A stretch of 43,230 nucleotides of DNA. Source: an uncultured Holdemania sp. (GTDB lineage Bacteria; Bacillota_I; Bacilli_A; Erysipelotrichales; Erysipelotrichaceae). Below the pieces are notes generated by a model. It made no database searches. It saw only the letters and a list, made by a program, of their open reading frames with translations, and had not been told where the DNA came from. The stretch lies in assembly GCA_947037125.1 (NCBI GenBank), contig CAMQTJ010000011.1, forward strand, positions 1-43,230, written 5' to 3'. Below, one piece after another: positions 17,386-26,272 of the stretch (position 1 is its first letter; every line of letters starts with the position of its first letter). A program made the translations under genes and the position numbers.

Positions 17386-17394
17386 TGGTAAACT
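17386..17394 (+). promoter_or_regulatory. Extended -10 promoter of the Cys-rich peptide gene
   Basis: TGgTAAACT lies 17 nt before the ATG at 17412. Its presence supports the small gene downstream. Confidence 0.6.
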
Positions 17395-17411
17395 AATATT
17401 GAGGTAATAAT

Positions 17412-17540
17412 ATGAACTTAATTGATTTGATAATAATAATTACAGTTGTAGCACTAGCAATAAATATAATCTATAAAAGATTATTTAAAAAAAATAGTTG
17501 TGATGGAGCATGTAGTAGTTGTAGTAAAAAAAAGAAATAG
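17412..17540 (+). CDS. Small Cys-rich single-pass membrane protein (FeoB-associated type)
   Basis: This 42-residue peptide has one hydrophobic helix (about residues 4-20, LIDLIIIITVVALAINII), a basic stretch (YKRLFKK), then C30-x3-C34-x2-C37 (CDGACSSC) and a Lys tail. This is the layout of the FeoB-associated Cys-rich membrane proteins, which usually lie beside feoAB and may bind iron or a cluster. No feo gene is visible here. It has its own extended -10, ribosome site (TTGAGGT) and terminator, so it is a stand-alone unit. Function is inferred from the family only. Confidence 0.8.
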   Translation: MNLIDLIIIITVVALAINIIYKRLFKKNSCDGACSSCSKKKK

Positions 17541-17546
17541 GAATAA

Positions 17547-17577
17547 AAAAATTGACTAGATTATCTAGTCAATTTTT
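17547..17577. terminator. Bidirectional terminator between the Cys-rich peptide gene and addA
   Basis: A perfect 14-bp stem with a 3-nt loop has A residues on the left and T residues on the right, so it can stop both converging transcripts. The addA stop codon (17565-17567) lies in the stem. Confidence 0.9.
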
Positions 17578-20500
17578 ATCATTTGATTTAATGTAAAACT
17601 ATAAATATATGTATCAATAATATGATTCGGATAAATAATTTTCATATCTTCTTTATATTGAATTAACTGAGATTGATAATTTTCAATATAGTAATTTTCA
17701 TCAACTATATTATCACTTTTAAAATCGATAATCACTATTGATTTGTCGTTTATAGCGAAATAATCTATTATTCCATTCACAATATCGGTATTTTTGATCA
17801 TACTATATTTATACTCACAATATGTTTCATAATTTATAAGAGAGTGAAATAAATCATTATTGTAAAGATCCATAATCTTTATTATATCTTCATCACTTAT
17901 AGTATCCCACAAGCTTTTAATAATATTTGGTGACCAACCAGATTTAGGAAGTAATTCAATAATTTTATGCATATCATTTCCATGAGTGTAAGCCTTTGGA
18001 TTCAAATTAAGTTTAAACTTAGATTTAAAATGAATTGATGGACTAACTCTATTTAAGATAACTTTATTTTGTTTGTAGCGATTAATTAGATTTTTTATAT
18101 TTTGTAATTTATCATTAAGATATAAAATCTTATAATTACAATCAATAACTTTATATTCATAAAATTCATTTATACTAGCAGATGCCGGAAGTATTAAACT
18201 TGTGAATCCCTTTTTCTTATAAAAGGTATTTAAGGAAATTGGTTCATAATTGTAATTAGCGTTATGCTTATCGATCATTATTAATTTTTGTTGAGCACGT
18301 GTTAATGCTACGTATAATAATCTTGTGCTCTCGGCAAATTCTTCGAGTATATTTTTTTGTCTAATTGCAATTTGTTGGATGGTATCAAACTGGATTCTTA
18401 ATGGATAAGTTAAATAACTAAGACCAATTCCTAAATTATCGTCCAAATAATTTTCTCTAATTTTTGTAGTAGAACTTGACCAGTAAAAAACAACTGGAAA
18501 TTGTAAACCTTTTGAATGATGAACTGTCATTATTTTTACGGTGTCATCACTAGGATTTTCATAAATTGCTTCAGATGATCGTAAATCACTAATACTATTT
18601 ATATAACTCATATACAAAGACAAGGAATTACTATTAGACTTCTCGTATAAACTAATTTTTTCTAAAAATAAATCAATATTGGTACGTTGTTGATTAGTTG
18701 TATAATCTTCAAAATAGTTATTTATATTAATTATTTTAGTTACAAGCTTAAATATTGTATCAGTTGAGCTAGCTTTTTTTAGTAATTCATAATCCTTTAT
18801 CAATTGATGTTTATTTTCACTGTTACTTAAATAATTAAACAATGTTGATTTATCTTTTTTTAATGAATAATTAGTTATAGTCTCAAAGCTTTCATTATAA
18901 AAATTAGAACTCAATAAACTTACAATAGATAAATCATTTGGATTATTGATGAAACGTAAAAACTCCAAAATATCCATAATAACTTTCGATTTATAAAAAC
19001 CTGATTTGACGTCCATAGAATATGGAATATTATAATGATCAAATGCATATCTAATTGCATTTTTATATTCGTGTGATCTAACAAGAATACAGTAGTCACT
19101 GAAGTTTTTGAATTCTGTATCAATACGCATTTCCATTATTTTTTTCGCAATGTAATCAGCTTTAATGTCTCCTACAATATCAATTTCCGTATCTTTAATT
19201 TCTTCATCATCACTATCTAATTTGTCTTCAATAATATCTTTATCTAAAGAAGCAAATTCAACTAGTAATTTGTGATTATCATCTTGGCCTAATGTTCCAA
19301 TTGATACAAAATCATATTTATTGTATGTCTGATTAATACCTTTCACATTCATTAAGATATTAAATAATTGATTATTGTATTCCACTATTGATTTTTTAGA
19401 ACGATAATTTTCATTTAAATAAATAACATCATTTGTGTTATCTTCATTTTCTATAAGTTTTGCCATAATCATAGGCTTTGCATTTCTAAATCTATATATT
19501 GATTGTTTAACGTCGCCAACTCTAAAAATGTTGTTGCCTCTAGATATCATAATTATAATTTCGTTTTGTATATCGTTTGTATCTTGAAATTCATCTACCA
19601 AAATATCGATAAATCGTTTTTGGTATTTTTTCGCAACACTTTGATTATTAAAAGATAATATTTGATAAGCGAATTTTTCCATATCATTAAAATCCATAGC
19701 ATCAATTTCTTTTTTGTGTTGATTAAATAATTGAAGATACTTTTGAGAAAAATCAGTTAACGTATTAATAATTTCAGCACAACCATTATTATTTATAACA
19801 GCCATTTCATTAGAAACTACGCTACTAACTAATTTTTTGATTTTATCATTGATGCTTGCTCTTAATAATTTTAATTCAGCATTTTTCGCAATTGGCAAAA
19901 TAGATTCACATAAATTTTTATGACAAACATAAAATTCAAAATAACTTTCTATATTTAATAAATTAATACAATTATTTACTTTTTCAATATTACTTGAAAC
20001 AACATTAGTAAACTTTTCTTCATTACAACCCATTGCAAGATTTAAACAATTATTTAAAGAAGAAGCTAAATCATTTAATATAACTCTTATCGAATCAAAA
20101 TATAAATTAAGATATTTTGGTTCGATCTCTTTAATATTATTAATCTTTATATATGAATTTTTCATATTATCAAAATAATCATCCGGATTAAATGAACCGT
20201 ATGCCTTAATTGCAATTGTTTTAGTATACTCTTTTAATGTGTCAAAATTAGTAGGGGAGCTTGAAAAATAGTTGCACAGTAGATTAAGATTTTCACTATC
20301 AATATTATTGAAGTACTCAAAAGTTTGTTTAAATACTAGTTCATGAATAGAAACTAATTGATCATCGGACAAGATATTTTCTAAAACAGTAGGGGCTAAA
20401 TTAATAATATAATAGTTTTCCTTTATTACAGATAAACAAAATGAGTGAATAGTTGATACATTAGATGTCGCTAATAAAATTAGTTGTTGATTACAATAAT

Positions 20501-20753
20501 CAATTTCTTCTTGATCATTTGATGAATCAATCAATTCACTTAAACTCTTAAATAATCTAATTTTCATTTCACATGCTGCAGCATCTGTGAAGGTCATAGC
20601 TAAAATATTTGATACACTAACTTTGTCTACTGTTATTCTTTTCTTTAATCGTGCAGTTAATACTGCAGTTTTACCAGCACCAGCTGAAGCTGATACAACG
20701 ATATTTTTTCCTAAGCTATTAATAGCTCGTGATTGATTTTCACTATACTTCAT
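17565..20753 (-). CDS. addA: ATP-dependent helicase/nuclease subunit A (AddA)
   Basis: I start at the ATG complementary to 20751-20753 (1062 aa), preceded by GAGGAAG on the minus strand; an earlier in-frame codon lies deeper inside addB. This is a UvrD-like helicase: Q motif ENQSRAI, Walker A SASAGAGKT at 21-29, LVDEFQDTND (motif II), GDVKQSIYRFR (motif III), MTVHHSKGLQFP (motif V) and LLYVALTRAQ (motif VI). The C terminus holds the RecB-type nuclease with GIIDYF, IIDFKSD and YQSQLIQY. With AddB it resects double-strand breaks until a Chi site. It is shorter than the roughly 1200-residue Bacillus subunit. The start overlaps addB by 11 nt. Confidence 0.95.
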   Translation of the reverse strand: MKYSENQSRAINSLGKNIVVSASAGAGKTAVLTARLKKRITVDKVSVSNILAMTFTDAAACEMKIRLFKSLSELIDSSNDQEEIDYCNQQLILLATSNVSTIHSFCLSVIKENYYIINLAPTVLENILSDDQLVSIHELVFKQTFEYFNNIDSENLNLLCNYFSSSPTNFDTLKEYTKTIAIKAYGSFNPDDYFDNMKNSYIKINNIKEIEPKYLNLYFDSIRVILNDLASSLNNCLNLAMGCNEEKFTNVVSSNIEKVNNCINLLNIESYFEFYVCHKNLCESILPIAKNAELKLLRASINDKIKKLVSSVVSNEMAVINNNGCAEIINTLTDFSQKYLQLFNQHKKEIDAMDFNDMEKFAYQILSFNNQSVAKKYQKRFIDILVDEFQDTNDIQNEIIIMISRGNNIFRVGDVKQSIYRFRNAKPMIMAKLIENEDNTNDVIYLNENYRSKKSIVEYNNQLFNILMNVKGINQTYNKYDFVSIGTLGQDDNHKLLVEFASLDKDIIEDKLDSDDEEIKDTEIDIVGDIKADYIAKKIMEMRIDTEFKNFSDYCILVRSHEYKNAIRYAFDHYNIPYSMDVKSGFYKSKVIMDILEFLRFINNPNDLSIVSLLSSNFYNESFETITNYSLKKDKSTLFNYLSNSENKHQLIKDYELLKKASSTDTIFKLVTKIININNYFEDYTTNQQRTNIDLFLEKISLYEKSNSNSLSLYMSYINSISDLRSSEAIYENPSDDTVKIMTVHHSKGLQFPVVFYWSSSTTKIRENYLDDNLGIGLSYLTYPLRIQFDTIQQIAIRQKNILEEFAESTRLLYVALTRAQQKLIMIDKHNANYNYEPISLNTFYKKKGFTSLILPASASINEFYEYKVIDCNYKILYLNDKLQNIKNLINRYKQNKVILNRVSPSIHFKSKFKLNLNPKAYTHGNDMHKIIELLPKSGWSPNIIKSLWDTISDEDIIKIMDLYNNDLFHSLINYETYCEYKYSMIKNTDIVNGIIDYFAINDKSIVIIDFKSDNIVDENYYIENYQSQLIQYKEDMKIIYPNHIIDTYIYSFTLNQMIKID

Positions 20754-23370
20754 CTTCTTCCTCACTTTTCGCAAAAGCATCTACTTGTTCTTGTGGTGAA
20801 ATAATTGATTTAATATGCATTGAATTAAAACGACAGATCGATTTATAATCACAGTAATCACAAGCTCCAAGTACTGGTGTACATTTTATTGAACCATTTT
20901 TTATTTCATTCACAAGATATTTGTATATATAATTTATATGTTTTTCTAATCCATCAATATTCTTAATATAAGCATTTGATGGTAAACCTTCTTTATTTAT
21001 GCTTTTAAAGAAACGGGCTGAAGAATCAATTAAATCAGTTGATAAAAAGTGCCATCCATTGATTTTATTGTTTTTATAAAAAATATCCTCATGATCACAT
21101 TCTACATTTTCACTTATTTCTTTAGCACGTAAATTTAAGCTTGCGAAGCTCATTGAAATATCCTTATAACTCATAGGTACATAATATATGCCACATGGTT
21201 TCGAATTTTGTTGTTTAACTAGCACATACATATAAGTCAGAAGTTGCAGTTGGATACCACTAATAACACTATTTTTAACTAATTTTTTGCTACTACTCTT
21301 ATAATCGATAATTCTTGTGATATCGGCATTCATATCAATGCGGTCTATAATCCCTTTAATTTGAACCATAACTTGATCGTCTTTATATATAGTATCCTTA
21401 AATTCAAATTCACTATATGTTGGTATAAGCTGACTATTATCTTCCATTTCACTTAAATGTTTTAATACTAATTGCAGATTAATAAAACAACGCTTTTTGA
21501 TGATATCTAAGCGACTAAGATCTTTGATATATAGTTTTTCATATTTAGTAAATTCATTAGTGATTAACTCATATAATTCTTCATTGTCACAATTTGCGTA
21601 TTGCTTACCATATTTTTTAGTTAACTTTTCCATAATCAAATGTTGAATTGTACCAAGATTTGCGATATCAAAACTTTTTAAATCGCTCTTATTCAACTTT
21701 AATCCATATTGTAGATAAAATGAGAAGGGACAATTAAAGTATCTCTCAAAACGTGAAACACTTCCTTTTAAAGCATTATCATTGAAAAATAATTTATTGG
21801 CGACATCACTATCAAGATTATCAATAACACTATCATTTATATAGTGATTAGAAATAATATTACTATCACTTATTATATTTTGTAACATAGAGGCTATTTC
21901 AATGCTTGGATCTAAATGCTTACCTTCATAATTACTTAATGCATAACTAAATTGAATATGTTCACCACAGCTATAAATCCAAGATAAATAATTTAAATTG
22001 AATTTTTGTCTGTCGGCCAAAGAGGGGTAATTTGTAACAGTATTACAATAGTCTTCATCAAAAACACCAGAGTTACCACTAAAGTTTGGATAATTTTTTT
22101 GAGTACATCCAATAACAAAAGCATAAACGTTTTGTTCTATTGGATTTTTTAAGTCGGTCACAAAAGTTGCACCCTTAATGATTTGATTATTTACTTTATT
22201 GATACTCTTAATAAATGAAATGATAATATTGTTGTACTTAGGCATTGATGTATATGGATAGTACTTTTCAATAATTCTTTTTAAAGCTACAATTTCGTCT
22301 TCAAAAATATTGATACTAGCTAAGCGACTGTCACAAATAATATCGTAAGCTCTTAAATAATTATTTGAACATTGTTGGAATAAAAGCAATATTTCTTTTC
22401 TTACTATATTGGCGTTTTTCTCCAATTGTATATAGCGATCATATTCATATTTAAAAACTTCACTATCTATATTATTAACTACATGACAAAACTCGTTATT
22501 TAATATAGAAATATCCTCAATGAATAAATCGAAATATAGATTAAAATCATTGATATACTTACTTTCATAAAAACTAGAATTAATGGCATTAATTAAACTA
22601 TCACAATTAGGATTATTTAAAAAATTAAGTATAGCTAGATAACTTTTCGCAACTAAAGATGTTTCATTATTGATAATTGAAAAAGTAGGTATACGATAAC
22701 GTTCAAAAATTGCGTTAAATATTTCAATATCCTTCGCATAATTACACAAAACAATATTTACACTATCAGCCTTTAAATTATTATTGCATATGTATTGTGC
22801 TACATTTTCAATTTCTTGACGTATATTTACACTTCTTATAAATTCCATATTCGTTACATTATTTTGTTTAACTGGATAAATTGTTGCATTATTACTAATT
22901 AAATAGTTAGTGATTTTTTGATTATATAAGTCACTTATTACATTAGAATCAATTTGCACAAGACTAAAATCTTTACTCTTGCTTAATATTGATTCTATAC
23001 TTTTCGTAGATGTATTAAGATCTAAAAGATTTAAAAGAATTGTTTTAATTTCTTTATTTATTAAACTTGTTTCATCAAGTTTAGTTATATCAATATTATA
23101 TTTTATGGTGTCATTGTAGAATTTAAACACTTGTTTAATAAAACTAGTATCATCTATCATATCTTTAAAGAAATTTAAGTTAAGCTTTAGCTCTTGTAAC
23201 TTGTCATAAATTTTGAATAAGCAAATATTATCATCAATTTGATTAGTGCCTAATTTATTAAAAAAGGCGGTTAGTGTCAAATTATCATTTTGCTGTATAT
23301 AAAAATTCTCTTGCATTTTAGATAGTCTAATTAGATTCACATAAGTATTTTCAATTATTGTATTTTTCAT
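20743..23370 (-). CDS. addB: ATP-dependent helicase/nuclease subunit B (AddB), N-terminally short
   Basis: This 875-residue protein has the AddB C-terminal nuclease: GIIDRID, IIDYKSS and IQLQLLTYMYV. It is bracketed by the four iron-sulfur cysteines C547 (FNCPFSFYLQYG) and C837, C840, C846 (CDYCDYKSIC). The N-terminal region is helicase-like only in broad pattern. There is no Walker A motif, whereas Bacillus AddB has GxSGSGKT within the first 20 residues, and the protein is about 290 residues shorter than that homologue. An in-frame TAA lies just upstream of the start, so a longer form is not hidden there. Ribosome site AAGGT. Confidence 0.93.
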   Translation of the reverse strand: MKNTIIENTYVNLIRLSKMQENFYIQQNDNLTLTAFFNKLGTNQIDDNICLFKIYDKLQELKLNLNFFKDMIDDTSFIKQVFKFYNDTIKYNIDITKLDETSLINKEIKTILLNLLDLNTSTKSIESILSKSKDFSLVQIDSNVISDLYNQKITNYLISNNATIYPVKQNNVTNMEFIRSVNIRQEIENVAQYICNNNLKADSVNIVLCNYAKDIEIFNAIFERYRIPTFSIINNETSLVAKSYLAILNFLNNPNCDSLINAINSSFYESKYINDFNLYFDLFIEDISILNNEFCHVVNNIDSEVFKYEYDRYIQLEKNANIVRKEILLLFQQCSNNYLRAYDIICDSRLASINIFEDEIVALKRIIEKYYPYTSMPKYNNIIISFIKSINKVNNQIIKGATFVTDLKNPIEQNVYAFVIGCTQKNYPNFSGNSGVFDEDYCNTVTNYPSLADRQKFNLNYLSWIYSCGEHIQFSYALSNYEGKHLDPSIEIASMLQNIISDSNIISNHYINDSVIDNLDSDVANKLFFNDNALKGSVSRFERYFNCPFSFYLQYGLKLNKSDLKSFDIANLGTIQHLIMEKLTKKYGKQYANCDNEELYELITNEFTKYEKLYIKDLSRLDIIKKRCFINLQLVLKHLSEMEDNSQLIPTYSEFEFKDTIYKDDQVMVQIKGIIDRIDMNADITRIIDYKSSSKKLVKNSVISGIQLQLLTYMYVLVKQQNSKPCGIYYVPMSYKDISMSFASLNLRAKEISENVECDHEDIFYKNNKINGWHFLSTDLIDSSARFFKSINKEGLPSNAYIKNIDGLEKHINYIYKYLVNEIKNGSIKCTPVLGACDYCDYKSICRFNSMHIKSIISPQEQVDAFAKSEEEDEV

Positions 23371-23409
23371 TTTTGTACCTTGGTTGCAATAACCATTCCT
23401 TACTTATCT

Positions 23410-23418
23410 ATTATAACA
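23410..23418 (-). promoter_or_regulatory. Extended -10 promoter of addBA
   Basis: On the minus strand, TGtTATAAT lies 39 nt before the addB start. Confidence 0.6.
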
Positions 23419-23467
23419 AATTCAATGTTATATTACATGACTATTGAATAATAATATTTATAACAAT

Positions 23468-23496
23468 AAAAAAAGCGAAGCATTGCGCTTAGCTTT
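23468..23496 (-). terminator. Terminator of the padR-DUF1700-microprotein unit
   Basis: On the minus strand, AAAGCTAAGC-gcaat-GCTTCGCTTT (one mismatch) is followed by a T run. It lies about 30 nt beyond the microprotein stop. Confidence 0.82.
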
Positions 23497-23526
23497 AATT
23501 AGATCTATTTTTTATGATTTAATAAC

Positions 23527-23610
23527 TTAACAAATCAGTGTGATAATTATTGATAATACAAATAAAGCTACAATGATTATTGCAATTGATTTATATGATT
23601 TTTCATCCAT
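23527..23610 (-). CDS. 27-residue hydrophobic membrane microprotein
   Basis: The peptide starts MDEKSYKS and continues as one hydrophobic helix (AIIIVALFVLSIIITL), ending in Ile-Cys. A good ribosome site (GTGAGGT) is 7 nt upstream of the ATG, and a terminator follows 30 nt after TAA. It aligns without gaps to the 29-residue peptide encoded at 29272-29361 (11 of 27 identical, with a shared EK near the N terminus and the pattern LFxxSxxIT). The two are paralogues. It lies 44 nt after the DUF1700 gene on the same strand and may be co-transcribed with it. I recognise no family, and the function is unknown. Confidence 0.7.
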   Translation of the reverse strand: MDEKSYKSIAIIIVALFVLSIIITLIC

Positions 23611-23654
23611 TATATTACCTCACTTTCCTTAATGATAATTGTGAATAGCAAATT

Positions 23655-25553
23655 TTATTTATTAAATGTAATATAATTACCAACTACATTTAATTTTTCG
23701 ATAACATTTTGATTCGCAATTACTTCAAACTGAATAAAATTTCCTGAATCCATTGATACTATTTTATTAGCTTTTAAAGCATCAAATTGAATTTTCATAA
23801 CACCTTGAACTTCAGCTAAAGTATTATATGCACTAAATTCATAAATTGATACCTCATATAAAGGTGCAATTATTTCTTCTGGTTCTAAAATTTCTTCATT
23901 CTCTTGATTATCATTCGAATTAATATCATATTCAGAACTTTCAAAATAATATGCATCTGTGTGTTTTATTCTAATAATAATTGAATCATCACTCATTGTT
24001 TCATCATTTGTTATTATTGTAGAGTTATGACCATAGCCTGTATGAATGCTATTTAATGACGCTACATCATAACTAAAATCGGTTGTTTGATAATCATTTT
24101 CATCAAAATATTCTTCATAATCAACTATTTCATAATTCAAAAATTCGATAAAACTGCATATTCCACCAAAACCAAAGATAGATGCCATTATACAAATAGA
24201 TATAAATGTTGTAAGGATTGATCCTTTTTTACCTAAAACTATTCGATATGTGAATTCTAATAAGATTACAATTCCAATAAAAATTGAAAACATAATAGCA
24301 GTTAATCCAAAAACACTAACACCTGATATTAATAGGCTGACACAAATCCCAAAACATACTGCCATTATAATTGCTAAGAAGACAAAAGGGATAGTACAAA
24401 GCATTGCGATAGATTTTGTACAAAATACAATAATAGATACAAGTAAACTACCTAAAGAATTGATGAATTGGCCAATGCTATTGTTTGATTTCTTTCTTAC
24501 TTTTGGTTCATTACTATTTAGCTTTTTAGATTGCTTTTGATCATATTTTGCATAATTAGTATCATCACCATTACTGCAATAATTTTGCTTATTCAAATCT
24601 AAATTTAATACATCTTCAGCACTTGAATCATCACTATGACTTGATGTAAAAGTATCTTGATCACCAAGTGAAAATTCATCAGAGGCTACGTTGTCATTCA
24701 TACCTTTATCGATATTATTTTTTTCTATGCATGATTCAGTTGGGTTTTTTTCTTTTGATTCACTTAGAAAATCATCGCCATTGATGTTATCAAGGTCGCT
24801 AAAATTATTGTTGCTATCATTGTTATCGCTGTTAATACCGTCATTATGATTGTTTCGCCTATTTTTTTTATTGAATTTATTACCATAATTATTTTCCTTT
24901 TTATTAGTAGGATTAATATCTTTTTTACCCTTATTGAAGTATTTAGTAACAAAATCGAAATCACTATTTTCACCATCATTTTGACCTGTGATTGATTTAT
25001 AGATACCGATAATAACGATAATTAATATTAATAAGTAAGCCAAGCACGTAAATACCGTCCATACATCACAAAGTACATAACTAATTGAAGAAGGCAAAGC
25101 AATTGAGATAAGTGAATGCCCAATACCTTTAACTAAGTAAAATGGTATTTGCATAAGTGCAATAATAATAAGCACTACAAATATTGAAACGATAACTTTC
25201 GCGATATTATCAATAGATATATTTTTTTCAAAAGAAAATCCGTCAAGAAATTCAACAATACTCTCAATTGCTTTTTTAACTAGTTCAACGATATCATCAA
25301 TTACATCACCAAATTTTGATGATGTGTTTGACTCAGGCTCCTTATAGTTTGATTTAACTTTATAGGCACTAAGGATTTCCTTTGCAAATTCATCAATATC
25401 ACCAAAATCTAAAACAGCATTTTCTTCACTGATACCTTCAGAAATTTTTTCGTCGATACAATCAGAATACTCGTTAATGATATCATCAATTTCGTCATCC
25501 CTTAATATATCTAATTTTGATCTAAGTTGAATTAAAAATTCATTTTTTGTCAT
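23655..25553 (-). CDS. DUF1700/HAAS-domain multi-pass membrane protein
   Basis: This 632-residue protein starts with an HAAS/DUF1700 domain (residues 1-66, e.g. MTKNEFLIQLRSKL, INEYSDCI, FGDIDEFAKEIL). After it come two to three membrane segments (about 115-187), a long Asn/Asp/Ser-rich low-complexity linker (about 190-330), a second hydrophobic cluster of about four helices (about 360-470), and an acidic exported C-terminal region. It lies 1 nt after a PadR regulator, the usual pairing for this family, in which the HAAS protein is thought to relay a membrane signal. The linker and the second membrane block are unlike the short two-helix members I know of. Confidence 0.8.
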   Translation of the reverse strand: MTKNEFLIQLRSKLDILRDDEIDDIINEYSDCIDEKISEGISEENAVLDFGDIDEFAKEILSAYKVKSNYKEPESNTSSKFGDVIDDIVELVKKAIESIVEFLDGFSFEKNISIDNIAKVIVSIFVVLIIIALMQIPFYLVKGIGHSLISIALPSSISYVLCDVWTVFTCLAYLLILIIVIIGIYKSITGQNDGENSDFDFVTKYFNKGKKDINPTNKKENNYGNKFNKKNRRNNHNDGINSDNNDSNNNFSDLDNINGDDFLSESKEKNPTESCIEKNNIDKGMNDNVASDEFSLGDQDTFTSSHSDDSSAEDVLNLDLNKQNYCSNGDDTNYAKYDQKQSKKLNSNEPKVRKKSNNSIGQFINSLGSLLVSIIVFCTKSIAMLCTIPFVFLAIIMAVCFGICVSLLISGVSVFGLTAIMFSIFIGIVILLEFTYRIVLGKKGSILTTFISICIMASIFGFGGICSFIEFLNYEIVDYEEYFDENDYQTTDFSYDVASLNSIHTGYGHNSTIITNDETMSDDSIIIRIKHTDAYYFESSEYDINSNDNQENEEILEPEEIIAPLYEVSIYEFSAYNTLAEVQGVMKIQFDALKANKIVSMDSGNFIQFEVIANQNVIEKLNVVGNYITFNK

Positions 25554-25554
25554 A

Positions 25555-25872
25555 TTAATTATCTCCCTTATTTATAAATGTGTTTATTTGATTACTAAAT
25601 TCCAACCAATCTTTTTTCAAAGCCATCATAGCTAATAAACCATTTGCTGTGATGTGATAATATTTTCTTGGTGGACCCTCAGTTGATTCTTGTAAGTATG
25701 TTTCAAAATAACTTTCGTTTGTCATACGTTTAAGTAACGGGTAGATAGTACCTTCATTTACTTGTACTACTTCACAGACTTTTTTGACTAATTCATAGCC
25801 ATAAATATCTTTTTCACTTACGACGATCATTACTATTAATTCTAAAACACCTTTTTTAAATTGTGTATTCAT
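25555..25872 (-). CDS. PadR-family transcriptional regulator
   Basis: I start at the ATG complementary to 25870-25872 (105 aa), which is preceded by GGGTGATGAG and gives the usual PadR N terminus (MNTQFKKGVLELIVM). An open frame extends upstream but runs through the promoter. The winged helix is seen in DIYGYELVKK, VNEGTIYPLLKRM and GPPRKYYHITANG. PadR proteins usually repress their own unit and the membrane protein coupled to it. The DUF1700 gene follows after 1 nt. Confidence 0.93.
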   Translation of the reverse strand: MNTQFKKGVLELIVMIVVSEKDIYGYELVKKVCEVVQVNEGTIYPLLKRMTNESYFETYLQESTEGPPRKYYHITANGLLAMMALKKDWLEFSNQINTFINKGDN

Positions 25873-25888
25873 CTCATCACCCAATATA

Positions 25889-25917
25889 ATACTATACCTA
25901 CTACTATGTTTTGTCAA
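25889..25917 (-). promoter_or_regulatory. Sigma-A-type promoter of padR-DUF1700
   Basis: On the minus strand there is a consensus -35 TTGACA (25912-25917). The -10 is TAGTAT (25889-25894, spacing 17) or TATAGT (25891-25896, spacing 15). The spacer holds repeated TAGTA units. It is the only consensus -35 I noticed in the window. Confidence 0.65.
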
Positions 25918-25941
25918 GTACTGTAATAAAAAAATAGTAAT

Positions 25942-25969
25942 AAAAAAGATTAACGTTAAGTTAACCTTT
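25942..25969 (-). terminator. Terminator overlapping the stop of the small membrane protein gene
   Basis: On the minus strand, AAAGGTTAAC-ttaac-GTTAATCTTT (one G-T pair) is followed by T residues. The stop codon (25961-25963) is inside the stem. Confidence 0.82.
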
Positions 25970-26272
25970 AGAATCGATGAATTTTTGTTTGTGATAGGCA
26001 CCTATAAGATTCGCAATTAAACATATGCAACCATAGATAATTCCATAAGACATTGCGGTGTAATTAAAATGAATGAATAATGTACTCCAAAATAAAATAC
26101 AGGAAACAATAGGTAAGATGTAATCAAAGCCAGAACGACTCCCTGAAATATAACCAATTGTTGCATTTAAAAAGGGGAATACCAAAAAGAGTAGTAGTAT
26201 AAAATAAAACATATTAATTTTGAAAAAAGGTAAAGTAAAATAAGTTATTAGTAAAATTATATATTTAAGCAT
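25961..26272 (-). CDS. Small membrane protein of unknown function
   Basis: This 103-residue protein has about four hydrophobic segments (IILLITYFTLPFF, MFYFILLLFLVFPFL, ILPIVSCILFWSTLFI, and GIIYGCICLIANLIGAY). I recognise no family. The ATG overlaps the stop of the YigZ-family gene (TAATG), so it is translationally coupled to it. It ends at its own terminator. Confidence 0.72.
   Translation of the reverse strand: MLKYIILLITYFTLPFFKINMFYFILLLFLVFPFLNATIGYISGSRSGFDYILPIVSCILFWSTLFIHFNYTAMSYGIIYGCICLIANLIGAYHKQKFIDSKG

Noticed and set aside
18291-18306. Second CACGTG (within addA) as parS
   Set aside because: The flanking bases do not match parS and the site encodes the conserved motif LTRAQQ of the helicase.
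25873-26001. Longer padR start with a hydrophobic leader
   Set aside because: This stretch contains the TTGACA promoter and part of the upstream gene's terminator, and PadR proteins start at the MNTQFKKG equivalent.
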